Both the position numbers and the translations under genes were made by a program. Under the pieces are notes generated by a model that searched no databases, had not been told where the DNA came from, and was given only the letters and a program-made list of their open reading frames with translations. A stretch of 64,000 nt of DNA, from assembly GCF_000143765.1 (NCBI RefSeq), contig NZ_GL379770.1:248001-312000 (forward strand). The letters are read 5' to 3'. This document shows, one piece after another, positions 1 through 8,203 of this stretch. Source of the stretch: Sphingobacterium spiritivorum ATCC 33861 (lineage in GTDB: Bacteria > Bacteroidota > Bacteroidia > Sphingobacteriales > Sphingobacteriaceae). Every line of letters begins with the position of its first letter. Position 1 is the first letter of the stretch.

Positions 1-207
1 TCGTTTAACATATTTAAAATCCTCTGTGAATTCATATTCAGTCCAACCAGCATCTATAAGTTTCATCACGGCTATCTTCAGACTATTTTCTCCTCCTTTT
101 TTTGTTACTAATTCAGAAAGTGAAGCAGATTGACCTTCTGGAATTTTTTGCTGTAAGATCTTTAAAGCTTTAGCTAATGGATCTTTAAATGTTTCTGAAT
201 ATTTCAT
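1..207 (-). CDS. Hypothetical protein, truncated by window edge
   Basis: An open frame on the minus strand starts with ATG at 207 and runs off the left edge, giving 69 visible residues beginning MKYSETFKDPLAKALKIL. It is rich in Lys, Glu and Leu and looks like a small soluble helical protein. There is no signal peptide, membrane segment or motif that I recognise. About 270 bp of AT-rich sequence without an obvious gene separates its start from the tRNA-like sequence at 475. The function is unknown and the C-terminus lies outside the window. Confidence 0.5.
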   Translation of the reverse strand, partial: MKYSETFKDPLAKALKILQQKIPEGQSASLSELVTKKGGENSLKIAVMKLIDAGWTEYEFTEDFKYVKR

Positions 208-474
208 ATAAGCAACTTTATGAATACAATAATTGAATCGATATATTGAAAACAAAATTATATAATGTTTCTTAAAGTTGCAAATAAGAAACATTTAAAT
301 TTTACTTTTTTTTATTATTAATAAGTTACAAAGGGGTGTATATTTGTTTTGTCAAGGTGTGTAGATAGATGTTTCTTAACATGTTTTTACAGAAACTTTT
401 GTTATTATGCAAGTTGAAAACTTTACAAATGATTTACAGTTTTACTTTTTGTGGATTTTAAATTATTATAAATA
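208..474. other. AT-rich intergenic region without a recognisable gene
   Basis: This is very AT-rich sequence between the truncated gene on the left and the tRNA-like sequence. I see no open frame with coding character and no strong terminator hairpin. It probably holds the promoter of the left-hand gene and of the tRNA-like unit, but no clear TAnnTTTG box could be pinned down. Confidence 0.4.
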
Positions 475-544
475 AGCACTTTAGGTTGGTTAGAGCGCAG
501 GATTCATAACCCTGAGGTCGGCAGTTCGATCCTGCTCCCCGCTA
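475..544 (+). pseudogene. tRNA-Met(CAT)-like gene with damaged 5' half
   Basis: Positions 498-544 carry a clean anticodon arm with CAT in the loop (505-507), a variable loop, a T-arm with TTCGATC loop and an acceptor 3' strand CCCCGCT plus discriminator A. The expected 5' acceptor strand AGCGGGG reads AGCACTT, and the 5' strand of the D stem (GCTC) is missing. The element is therefore about 4 nt short and only three acceptor base pairs can form. A terminator follows directly. It could be a decayed tRNA-Met, or the fixed 3' half left by integration or recombination at a tRNA. A functional but divergent tRNA is less likely. Confidence 0.6.
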
Positions 545-550
545 CAAGAA

Positions 551-579
551 AGCAGATACGCAAGTATCTGCTTTTGTTG
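551..579 (+). terminator. Terminator of the tRNA-like unit (first copy)
   Basis: The hairpin AGCAGATAC-GCAA-GTATCTGCT (551-572) has a 9-bp stem and a tetraloop and is followed by TTTGTTGTTTTT. The same terminator recurs in the tandem repeats at 667-688, 784-805 and 900-921, the last with loop GAAA and one wobble pair. Confidence 0.8.
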
Positions 580-607
580 TTTTTAGTGGTTTGAAAGGGG
601 TATTTAT

Positions 608-1009
608 CAGGATTCATATCCGCCAGCTGGCGGACTGCAGTTCGATCCTGCTCCCCGCTACAAGAAAGCAGATACGCAAGTATCTGCTTTTGTTGTTTTT
701 AGTGGTTTTGAAAGAGTTATTTATCAGGATTCATATCCGCCAGCTGGCGGACTACAGTTCGATCCTGCTCCCCGCTACAAGAAAGCAGATACGCAAGTAT
801 CTGCTTTTGTTGTTTTTAGTGGTTTGAAAGGGGTATTTATCAGGATTCATATCCGCCAGCTGGCGGACTGCAGTTCGATCCTGCTCCCCGCTACAAGAAA
901 GCAGATACGAAAGTGTCTGCTTTTGTTGTTTTTAGTGGTTTTGAAAGAGTTATTTATCAGGATTCATATCCGCCAGCTGGCGGACTGGAGTTCGATCCTG
1001 CTCCCCGCT
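608..1009 (+). repeat. Tandem array of tRNA-Met 3'-part / palindrome / terminator units
   Basis: Units start at 608, 725, 841 and 958, so the period is 117, 116 and 117 bp, and the last unit is cut off after its acceptor strand. Each unit contains CAGGATTCATA (the anticodon-arm 5' part), a perfect palindrome TCCGCCAGCTGGCGGA, the tRNA T-arm and acceptor 3' strand, and in the first three the tRNA terminator with a linker. The linkers alternate between a GGTTTGAAAGGGG and a GGTTTTGAAAGAG form, which suggests duplication in pairs. Short open frames crossing the array are repeat artefacts, not genes. The array is not a CRISPR because there are no unique spacers. Confidence 0.85.
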
Positions 1010-1112
1010 CAAAAATTATAGCTTCAACATTTTTCATTCTTTTAATTTTAGATACCCCTATTTTTTACTAATTTGAACATTAAATTAGACAAACTTACGA
1101 CTATTAAATATC

Positions 1113-1739
1113 ATGGGTAAAGTCAAAAACATAATCACTATACAGCATCCTGAATCTGTGCATCATATCAATGGGATGATCGGCTCGTGGACAGACTGGC
1201 CGCTTACTGAAAGCGGTCGGGAGCAGGCGTCAAATATTGCTTTTAACCTTGGAAAGGAAGTGGAAGGTAAATCGTATTTATTATATTCTTCGCCACTATT
1301 GCGTACCAAAGAAACTGCTGAGATAATAGGTGCCACATTACTGATCACACCTCAGTTTTCAGATGCCTTAAAAGAGCGCAGTCTGGGAAAGGCAGTCGGT
1401 CAGTCAGTTGCCTGGTTGAAAGAAAATATTGAAAGGGAAGAATTGACTGTATTTGACCGGTGTTTTGATGATGCAGAATCCCGGAGTGATGTATGGGAGC
1501 GTCTGTATCCCTTCTACGATGATGTTTTAAGTGATGCTGCCGAAAACATTATCTTGATATCACATGGTGACACATTAAGTATTTTTAATGTAATGTGGCT
1601 CGGTCTGGAGTTGGAAGCGCTGAATGCTATAGAACTATATGGCGTAAGTGGAAGCATTTCCTTCTTGCAGCAAAATATTGAAGGTAAGCGTATTATCAGG
1701 AAGCTTGGCGATACTTCGTATATGAAAATTATGTCTTAA
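1113..1739 (+). CDS. Histidine phosphatase superfamily protein (phosphoglycerate mutase-like)
   Basis: A 208-aa cytoplasmic protein of the histidine phosphatase superfamily. Such enzymes transfer phosphate through a phosphohistidine, but the substrate is not evident here. The second Arg-type residue (R64 in SSPLLRTKE), the acid E88 and the second catalytic His (H151 in LISHGDT) are all present. The N-terminal RHG motif instead reads QHP: the nucleophile H12 is kept, while the preceding Arg and the following Gly are replaced. It stands alone downstream of the tRNA-tail array. Activity may be altered, or the protein may act as a binding protein. Confidence 0.75.
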   Translation: MGKVKNIITIQHPESVHHINGMIGSWTDWPLTESGREQASNIAFNLGKEVEGKSYLLYSSPLLRTKETAEIIGATLLITPQFSDALKERSLGKAVGQSVAWLKENIEREELTVFDRCFDDAESRSDVWERLYPFYDDVLSDAAENIILISHGDTLSIFNVMWLGLELEALNAIELYGVSGSISFLQQNIEGKRIIRKLGDTSYMKIMS

Positions 1740-1761
1740 CTGAAAGTTGACCTCATATATA

Positions 1762-2275
1762 TTATGGTTTGGAAAGATTTTTAATTTGCTTTTCAATCAT
1801 TTCTTTTTCGTTTGCTGATTTCGATAACTCCAGTGCAAGTTGGTAATGCCGTACCGCTCTGGGAATATCACTTGTTGCGTATAAATTGCCCAGTAACATA
1901 TAGTAATATTCATTACGGACCAGATCCCGCTTTTCCAATACAGCGATTGCATTTTCGCTTCCATAAACCTTTGCAAAAGCGAACGTCCTATTTAAAGCAG
2001 TGATCGGAGCGTACTCAATAAGCAGGAGCTCATCGTACAGATCAAGTATATATTTCCATTTTTGTTGGCTCTCCGTTTTATGCCAATAGACGATACCTGC
2101 TTCTAAATGATACCTGGATATGACCTTATCTTCTATAGACTTTATAAGGAAATAATTGCTGCGGTTTATGAGCGACTGATCTCAAAGTGTCCTGTCCTGA
2201 TCTTCAAACAAAATGGTCTCTCGTGTAGCACTTTGCCTAGCTTCCAGTCGTGAACTTTGAAGACACATCATTGCA
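1762..2275 (-). pseudogene. Remnant of an ECF-type sigma factor (SigJ-like C-terminal part)
   Basis: The minus strand reads like the C-terminal half of Bacteroidota ECF sigma factors that carry a tetratricopeptide-like tail, with phrases such as SSRLEARQS, KYILDLYDELLLIEYAP, TALNRTFAFAKVYG and a stop at 1762-1764. An in-frame TGA at 2182-2184 interrupts it where family members have Trp (DRTL-stop-DQSL). The DNA-binding sigma2 and sigma4 regions are absent. The 5' end fuses out of register to a fragment of a different gene, so this is a decayed remnant and not a functional sigma factor. Confidence 0.7.
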
Positions 2276-2460
2276 AGTTTTTCATCTTTTAAGTTCCATG
2301 TTTCCGTTTCCTTTTTAATAGTACTCCATGCTTTTTGCTGATATCTCTCAATGAATTTCCTACAGACTTCCTCATATATTTATTTTCGCTTTCCCTATGT
2401 TGGCTGATGAAGCTGATGGCCACATCGGGATGGTCTTCAAAATAAGGACGGGTCGTCCAT
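2276..2460 (-). pseudogene. Remnant of a DNA alkylation repair (HEAT-repeat) gene
   Basis: The minus strand encodes EDHPDVAISFISQHRESE followed by KYMRKSVGNSLRDISKKH. This resembles the C-terminal HEAT-like repeats of AlkD/AlkC-type DNA alkylation repair proteins. After a one-base frame change it continues as KKETETWNLKDEK. It then runs straight into the sigma-factor remnant, which marks a deletion junction near 2275. Upstream of it (to about 2640) the minus strand has another short interrupted frame that I cannot assign. The start, the catalytic core and frame continuity are all lost. Confidence 0.5.
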
Positions 2461-2665
2461 TAAACGGTGTGGTTAAGAAGAATAATACAAAACCAATTCA
2501 CAAAGTCAGATTGATCTTTAGTCAGGTTATCTTTTCCTATGTAGATGTTAAAACATTCATTACCTTTGGAAGGTATCCAAATGTGTATTTTGTGATACGA
2601 TATTAGTTCAATGAATTTTGCATACATGATTTGGGATTAATATCTACTATTGTTATTGTAGATGA

Positions 2666-2673
2666 TACTTTTG
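2666..2673 (+). promoter_or_regulatory. Candidate -7 box (TACTTTTG) for the MFS gene
   Basis: The sequence matches the Bacteroidota -7 consensus TAnnTTTG, about 58 bp upstream of the MFS start at 2731. No well-spaced -33 TTTG is present, so this is only a candidate. Confidence 0.35.
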
Positions 2674-2730
2674 GTATAAATTGTTATACAACATTGTGGC
2701 TTTTCTTACTTAGCAATCTTAAGCAGAGAC

Positions 2731-4116
2731 ATGAATACAGATTCCGTTAAAAAATTTCTTCCATTGATATTAGCCACTGCGATTTTCATGCAGATGCTGG
2801 ATTCTACGATTCTCAATACATCTCTACCGGCTATCGCCAGAGATCTCAATGAATCTCCACTTGACATGCAGAATGCGATTGTAAGCTATGTCTTGACATT
2901 GGCCTTATTTATGCCTGTCAGCGGATTTTTGGCAGATAAATTCGGTACTAAGCATGTTTTTATTGCGTCATTATTTTTATTTTCCCTTGGTTCTCTTTTC
3001 TGTTCGTTATCACAAAACCTGAACGAATTGGTTATTGCCCGGGTTTTTCAGGGTGTTGGAGGTAGTCTGATGACTCCAGTTGGAAAATTAGCGCTCATCA
3101 AAACATTCGATAAAAAAGAACTGCTCAAAGCAATCAATTATGCAATTGTTCCGGCATTGATCGGACCTGTCCTGGGACCTCTGGTTGGTGGGTATCTTGT
3201 CGATTACCTGTCCTGGCACTGGATTTTTCTGATTAATATTCCAATCGGTGTTTTAGGGATTATTTTAGGTTTAAAATATATGCCTAATTACAAATCCCCA
3301 ATCACGGACTTTGATTTGAAAGGCTTTCTCATTTTTGCAATGGCCTCTTTGTTACTTTCAATTTCGTTGGAACTATTTGGCAATGCAAATAATATCACTC
3401 CTGTGCTATTGGGATTTTTATTGGGATTTCTCATGTTGTTCTTCTATTACAAACATGCCAGAAAAGATAACAATCCTATATTCCCGCTTAATCTTTTTCA
3501 GGTCCGTACGTTTCGGGTCGGCATTTTGGGGAATCTCGCGACAAGATTGGGAATCAGTTCAATTCCGCTTTTGGTTCCGCTTATGATCCAGATAGCATAC
3601 GACCGGTCGGCATTTACTTCCGGCTGGATTGTTGCACCAATGGCGCTCACCTCGATTTTTGGGAAATCAGTTGTTATAAAGATCCTGGATAAGTTTGGTT
3701 ACCGCTCAACATTGATGGTAAATACATTTATTATTGGTATACTGATTTGTAGCCTGGCCATACCGGGTATTCACAACTCCATTTATTGGTATGTTCCAAT
3801 TCTATTGTTGCTTGGTTTTTTCAACTCTATTCAGTTCACATCAATGAACACGATTACAATCGCCGACCTCCGTACCTTTCAGACGAGCAGTGGTAATTCG
3901 TTGGTATCTGTCAACCAACAGTTTGCTGTAGGATTCGGGATCGCATTTGGGCTGATTATTCTGAAAATCTTTGAAGGCGATACTAAGTTCATTCATAATC
4001 AGATTCACAACGCCTTTCGATACACATTTCTTATTGTTGGTGTGCTCACTATTCTTTCTGGTTTGGTTTTTCGAAGACTTAATTTTAGAGATGGTGATAA
4101 TTTGAAATCTGTTTAG
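2731..4116 (+). CDS. MFS multidrug transporter, DHA2-like
   Basis: A 461-aa inner-membrane protein with many hydrophobic segments. The N-terminal LDSTILNTSLPAI (about residues 23-35), the loop motif A GFLADKFGTKHVF (65-77), the antiporter motif C GPVLGPLVGGYL (145-156) and SWHWIFLINIPIG (161-173) are typical of the DHA2 (EmrB/QacA/MdtD) drug:proton antiporters. The inferred role is proton-driven export of hydrophobic drugs. No HlyD partner is adjacent. An AraC regulator follows 138 bp downstream on the same strand and could control it. The substrate cannot be told from sequence. Confidence 0.85.
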   Translation: MNTDSVKKFLPLILATAIFMQMLDSTILNTSLPAIARDLNESPLDMQNAIVSYVLTLALFMPVSGFLADKFGTKHVFIASLFLFSLGSLFCSLSQNLNELVIARVFQGVGGSLMTPVGKLALIKTFDKKELLKAINYAIVPALIGPVLGPLVGGYLVDYLSWHWIFLINIPIGVLGIILGLKYMPNYKSPITDFDLKGFLIFAMASLLLSISLELFGNANNITPVLLGFLLGFLMLFFYYKHARKDNNPIFPLNLFQVRTFRVGILGNLATRLGISSIPLLVPLMIQIAYDRSAFTSGWIVAPMALTSIFGKSVVIKILDKFGYRSTLMVNTFIIGILICSLAIPGIHNSIYWYVPILLLLGFFNSIQFTSMNTITIADLRTFQTSSGNSLVSVNQQFAVGFGIAFGLIILKIFEGDTKFIHNQIHNAFRYTFLIVGVLTILSGLVFRRLNFRDGDNLKSV

Positions 4117-4254
4117 ATGATAATTGCTTAGGTTGCTTGTATCCAATCTGTATATGCGTTTAGTAGACGAGACAAAAAACATGCAATACTCGAAATGACT
4201 AAATGCTGATTGGAAATAGTTAATTTATAATTTTACGGAACAATAGAAAAATCA

Positions 4255-5127
4255 ATGCCTGCAAAATCTTCCATACCCATAAATGCTATGACAGCCGAAT
4301 TCGGCATTGGTGTCTTTATAAGGAAAATGACAAGCGAGGATTTTCATTTATACGAAGGCTTAGAACAGTTCGATGATTTAAAAGAAGCTCATCGAGATGA
4401 ATATCATTTGTGTTGCTTGCAGGAGCAAGGTACAACAACCATTGAAATTGACTTTAAGCGATATGTCGTAAATCCTTCATCCGTTGTTTTCATTCGTCAA
4501 AACCAAGTGCACCGAATTTTAGCATTTAATAACGCAGCAGTAAGCATGTGGGCGATCAGTAATGAAAATCTTAATCCCGAGTATTTAAAACTGCTGGAAG
4601 ACATTACTCCTGCGCAACCGTTGATATTAAAAGCAGAAGCATTTTCTTTGATTTCCGAAGCCGTATCCCTTTGCTTAAAACTATCGGATAAAAAAGACGA
4701 AAAGCTATACCATTCCTTGTTTGCCGACAGTTGTTCTACTTTAACCGGATTAATCATTGCACAATATTTAGGTCAATTAAAGTCGATAGATAAGCTTTCA
4801 AGATTCGAAATAGTAACCAAAGCATTTAAAGAAATATTGGAACTCAACTACATCACAGTTAAAAGTCCGACAGCCTATGCTCAACAATTAAATATTTCTT
4901 CCCCATATTTGAATGAGTGTGTAAAAAGATCTACAGGGTATTCTGTCTCGCAGCACATACAACAACGGGTAATTTTGGAAGCCAAGCGTTTACTTTATTA
5001 TACGGATAAATCGGTGAAGGAGATTGCTAGCGGATTGGGATATGACGACTATCCTTACTTTTCGCGGATGTTTACCAAAGTGGCCGGAATGTCCGCTTTG
5101 GTATTCAGAAACAAAAACCGCATTTAG
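4255..5127 (+). CDS. AraC family transcriptional regulator
   Basis: A 290-aa regulator. The N-terminal half, about 1-150, is a cupin-like ligand-sensing region (FIRQNQVHRI is typical). The C-terminal 100 residues hold the double helix-turn-helix of AraC/XylS proteins: an SPTAYAQQLNISSPYLNECVKRSTG helix pair, then KSVKEIASGLGYDDYPYFSRMFTKVAGMS. It lies between the DHA2 exporter and the siderophore-interacting-like gene, all on the plus strand, so it may regulate one or both. The effector is unknown. Start choice: the first ATG, with a second Met at residue 13 (MTAEFG) as alternative. Confidence 0.85.
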   Translation: MPAKSSIPINAMTAEFGIGVFIRKMTSEDFHLYEGLEQFDDLKEAHRDEYHLCCLQEQGTTTIEIDFKRYVVNPSSVVFIRQNQVHRILAFNNAAVSMWAISNENLNPEYLKLLEDITPAQPLILKAEAFSLISEAVSLCLKLSDKKDEKLYHSLFADSCSTLTGLIIAQYLGQLKSIDKLSRFEIVTKAFKEILELNYITVKSPTAYAQQLNISSPYLNECVKRSTGYSVSQHIQQRVILEAKRLLYYTDKSVKEIASGLGYDDYPYFSRMFTKVAGMSALVFRNKNRI

Positions 5128-5206
5128 TCCAATGCTTACTGTTTTCTCACATTGCCTGAAACCGGAATTTATTGTTGCTTTGCATTATATTTAAATTTGA
5201 TAAGCA

Positions 5207-5917
5207 ATGATTTCAAGCATGCCAAAATGGTTGATCGGCTTATTTGGTAACAAATTAAGCCCCAATGTAACGGTTGTTCAAATTACTTCCTTAAGTCCTC
5301 AAGTAAAGAAGATTTGTTTTAAAGGTGATATATCAGACTGGAATTTTTCCATTGGATATGCTTCTGTAATTCGTGTCAGTGAAATCGAATTCAGAAATTA
5401 CACGGTTGCGTATCATGACAAAGAAAACGGCGTTTTTGATATTATTTTTCATATTCACGGTAATGGAATTGGCAGTAAATTCATTGACAGTCTAAACGTA
5501 GGCGATGATTTGTTTATCAGTCCGCCGCGGGGAAAAAAACTATATGAACCCAAACGGAAACAGCAATTTTTCTTTGGAGATGAAACTTCACTTGGGGTTG
5601 CCTATGCCCTTATGCCATTGCTGAAAGAGAACAGGCATCAATTTCAATTTTATTTTGAGCTGGACGAAGAAAATAAGAATGTCCCCGGGCTTTTTGCATT
5701 AGAAAATTACACGGTCTTCCCGAAGGACAAATCATTCAGAGATGAAAAATGGATAAGTAGTTTACCATTATTTCAAACGGATACTTGGCATGCCGCAAAT
5801 CTCGCATTAGTCGGCAATGTAAAATCTATTCAGACATTCAGAAAGGTATTAAAAAATAAACCCCTGGGCACTATTTCTTCCCAGGGTTATTGGCTGGAAG
5901 GTAAAAAAGGATTGTAA
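5207..5917 (+). CDS. Siderophore-interacting protein (FAD-binding ferric-reductase-like)
   Basis: A 236-aa cytoplasmic protein resembling the SIP/ViuB family, which uses FAD and NAD(P)H to reduce ferric siderophores. A FAD-domain motif FRNYTVAYHD (about residues 63-72, corresponding to RxYTxR) is followed by a ferredoxin-reductase-like nucleotide region (FFGDETSLG, about 121-129). The C-terminal GYWLEGKKGL corresponds to the family tail YWRxGKKG. It could alternatively reduce another flavin-dependent substrate. A TAAATTTG box lies close upstream. The 3' end contains a hairpin that probably terminates the convergent MFS gene. Confidence 0.75.
   Translation: MISSMPKWLIGLFGNKLSPNVTVVQITSLSPQVKKICFKGDISDWNFSIGYASVIRVSEIEFRNYTVAYHDKENGVFDIIFHIHGNGIGSKFIDSLNVGDDLFISPPRGKKLYEPKRKQQFFFGDETSLGVAYALMPLLKENRHQFQFYFELDEENKNVPGLFALENYTVFPKDKSFRDEKWISSLPLFQTDTWHAANLALVGNVKSIQTFRKVLKNKPLGTISSQGYWLEGKKGL
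5859..5888 (-). terminator. Terminator for the convergent MFS gene, inside the SIP coding end
   Basis: AACCCCTGGG and CCCAGGGTT form a stem with one bulged base and an 11-nt loop. Read on the minus strand it is followed by TTTATTTTTT, a good intrinsic terminator for the MFS gene that ends at 5920. It lies within the last codons of the plus-strand gene. Confidence 0.55.
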
Positions 5918-5919
5918 AC

Positions 5920-7092
5920 CTAAATTTTAGAACATTCAATTCCCATTTCTGAATTACTTTTTTCCAGCCATTTTCGAAGTACGATCATCGTAAACGACAG
6001 TATACCGAATGACAGTGTAAGCCAGGGAGTATATTGAACACCTCTGGTGGCAATGATCCATCCACCAACCGTGGTGCCTAATGTAATACCCATATTGCCA
6101 AAAGAAGTCGCAAGGCTATTGGCAAATTCCAACGATTGTGGCGCAGATGAAATCATGTAGGTTGACGCATTTAAAAAACTTGGGGAATACAAAAATCCCC
6201 AAAGAGCGATCACAACAATTACGGCGAAAGTGTTAGTGCCTGAAAAGTGTAATAATAGCGGGATCAAGATTGTCCCCGACAAAAATATTGCGGTGGTATT
6301 GGTTACGTTTTTGTTCAGCATTTTGCCCGCCACTCGATTCGCTATAACCCCAACCATGCCAAATAAAAACAGCATATAGCTGACCATTGTGTTATCCATA
6401 CCTTTGGTTTTGTTCAGGTATTCTGCAAAATAGCTGTATGTAGCAAACCAACCGGCTATCATGAAAAAGTTCATCCCTGTACTGACTATAAATATTGGTT
6501 GTCTTAGTATTTTTAACTGGCTTCCGTAGGATCTTTTTGCGACAACTGGCATATCTGGCAGAAGGAAATATATCGCTGATAATGCGATAGTGCTCACCAC
6601 AGCCTGTATCATAAAGGAATACTCCCACGACACTCTGCTGGCTAGCCATGTGGCAAATGGGACGGTAGAAACCATGGCTATGGCAATGCCGCTGAAAACG
6701 ATGCTCATCAATTCATTTTCATTTTTCTTTTCGCCTTGAGCAACAGCTACTGATAAGGCGGTTGCAATGTAAACAGGTTGTAAAAAGGCCGGCAGTATAC
6801 GCACAAGCATTAGTAGCCAGAATGGTGGGGAAATGGAGGAGATAATTCCTGTAAAGAGAAAAATAGAGATTGCACCGAACATTACTTTTTTACGGTCAAA
6901 GCGCGACATCAATAATGTCATAAATGGACCGGTCAGTGCTATGACCAAGGCAAATGCACTGAGTAGCATTCCTGCTTTATCAATAGAGATGTTATAATGC
7001 GTTGCAATTTGCGGTAAAATACCAATGACTCCGAATTCGGTAGTAATGACAGCAATAAATCCCAAACACCCGATGTATGCGTATTTTTTCAT
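5920..7092 (-). CDS. MFS transporter, DHA1-like (AraJ/drug efflux type)
   Basis: A 390-aa protein with about 12 hydrophobic segments, the usual length of DHA1 transporters. The cytoplasmic loop between segments 2 and 3 has LLMSRFDRKKVM (about 60-71), a motif A variant that keeps the Arg/Lys cluster. The N-terminus (TEFGVIGILPQIATHYNIS) resembles the AraJ/YdhP group. The likely role is export of small drugs or sugars; the substrate is unknown. The stop lies 2 bp from the convergent SIP gene. The start is 18 bp downstream of the esterase stop, so the two minus-strand genes form a probable operon. Confidence 0.85.
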   Translation of the reverse strand: MKKYAYIGCLGFIAVITTEFGVIGILPQIATHYNISIDKAGMLLSAFALVIALTGPFMTLLMSRFDRKKVMFGAISIFLFTGIISSISPPFWLLMLVRILPAFLQPVYIATALSVAVAQGEKKNENELMSIVFSGIAIAMVSTVPFATWLASRVSWEYSFMIQAVVSTIALSAIYFLLPDMPVVAKRSYGSQLKILRQPIFIVSTGMNFFMIAGWFATYSYFAEYLNKTKGMDNTMVSYMLFLFGMVGVIANRVAGKMLNKNVTNTTAIFLSGTILIPLLLHFSGTNTFAVIVVIALWGFLYSPSFLNASTYMISSAPQSLEFANSLATSFGNMGITLGTTVGGWIIATRGVQYTPWLTLSFGILSFTMIVLRKWLEKSNSEMGIECSKI

Positions 7093-7110
7093 GTGAACTT
7101 ACCTGATAAT

Positions 7111-8112
7111 TTAATTTAGGTTTTCCTTTGTAAATGCTGCTATCTCCAGAATAGCCTCTTTGGTTTCTTTTAGAACAGCTCCCATGTGCATAAAGCCATG
7201 TACCATATCTTTATAAACAACAGTTTTGACATGCACTCCGGAAGTTTTCATATTTTCTGCCAGTTGCCTGCCTTCATCGCGCAAAGGATCGTGTTCAGCC
7301 AGTAGAACTAAGGCCGGTGGTGTGTCTTTAAAATCTTTGATCAACAAGGGAACCGCTAACTGGTTATGTTGATCTTCTGGAGTGGACAAGTACCAGTTCC
7401 ATGCCCTTATCCCTTCTTCTTTATTAATTATCGGGCCGGTTTCATATTTTTGCCAAGATACTGTGTTTAATTTATTATCTGCCGCAGGATAAATCAGAAC
7501 CTGAAATTTTAACTTTCGGCCAAGCTGGGTAGCAGCACTTACTGCCAATGCGCCTCCCGCACTGTCGCCAATAATGCCGATCTTATTTTTATTAATGTGT
7601 AAATGATCTGCATTGCTAATAATCCATTGGGTGGCAGATAGGGCATCATTTAAACCTGCAGGAAAAGGGTGTTCAGGTGCCAAACGGTAATCGACAAAGA
7701 CTATGGCTTCCCCTGTAGCATTGGCTAGTTGACGAACGACCGCATCATGTGTTTCAAAACTCCCCGAAACAAACCAGCCGCCGTGTAGGTAAATGATGGC
7801 TGCAGATTTTTCACGCTCCACACCTTTAGGTCGGTAAATTCTTACCGGTATTTCATGGTTATTGCCAGGGATATTAAACTCCTCGATAATGGTGACTGGT
7901 TCTTTTTTACCGCTCAACTGTACTGCCATCGTTTCATATCCTTTTCGGCCTATATCTAAAGGAGTTTTGCCGTCAAACACATGAATCATTTGTATATTTT
8001 CCATTATTTTGTTTATTTCCGGATTGAATTGAACTGTCTTCATTTTTGTGTTGTTAATTGTTTTGCAGGAAATTATTCCCGATATTATGATTGCTCCTAA
8101 TGAATATCTCAT
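7111..8112 (-). CDS. Alpha/beta hydrolase (HSL/GDXG-family esterase), predicted lipoprotein
   Basis: A 333-aa carboxylesterase/lipase-like enzyme. The oxyanion-hole motif HGG is at 110-112, the nucleophile motif GDSAGG at 182-187 (S184), the acid D275 in EHDPLRDEG, and H305 in MVHGFMHM completes the triad. The N-terminus has a short hydrophobic segment ending in IISC (Cys16), a lipobox, suggesting membrane anchoring. A shorter start at Met24 would make it cytoplasmic. It is probably co-transcribed with the DHA1 exporter and faces a divergent HxlR regulator, a typical arrangement for an inducible detoxification pair. Confidence 0.85.
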   Translation of the reverse strand: MRYSLGAIIISGIISCKTINNTKMKTVQFNPEINKIMENIQMIHVFDGKTPLDIGRKGYETMAVQLSGKKEPVTIIEEFNIPGNNHEIPVRIYRPKGVEREKSAAIIYLHGGWFVSGSFETHDAVVRQLANATGEAIVFVDYRLAPEHPFPAGLNDALSATQWIISNADHLHINKNKIGIIGDSAGGALAVSAATQLGRKLKFQVLIYPAADNKLNTVSWQKYETGPIINKEEGIRAWNWYLSTPEDQHNQLAVPLLIKDFKDTPPALVLLAEHDPLRDEGRQLAENMKTSGVHVKTVVYKDMVHGFMHMGAVLKETKEAILEIAAFTKENLN

Positions 8113-8203
8113 GTTCTGCTTAATTCTTTGTACAAAATTAGATAGAAGTAATACATTTGTAGCGTACGCAGCTGATTGTATGGTACTAACAAATTTGTAA
8201 GTA
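8113..8203. promoter_or_regulatory. Divergent promoter region with palindromic operator candidates
   Basis: The 91-bp gap between esterase and hxlR-type gene holds TTTGTACAAA (perfect palindrome), TACATTTGTA (near palindrome) and ACAAATTTGT (perfect palindrome). TACATTTG on plus and TAATTTTG on minus match the -7 consensus TAnnTTTG, one per direction. These are plausible binding sites for the adjacent HxlR protein. Confidence 0.4.

Noticed and set aside
608..1009. Possible CRISPR array because of regularly spaced repeats.
   Set aside because: The whole unit repeats, including the linkers; there are no unique spacers and no cas genes, and the unit derives from a tRNA 3' part.
591..1021. Two open frames of 65-78 aa with internally repeated protein sequence.
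   Set aside because: They are translations of the tRNA-tail tandem array; they have no start signals of their own and the repeats explain the amino-acid repetition.
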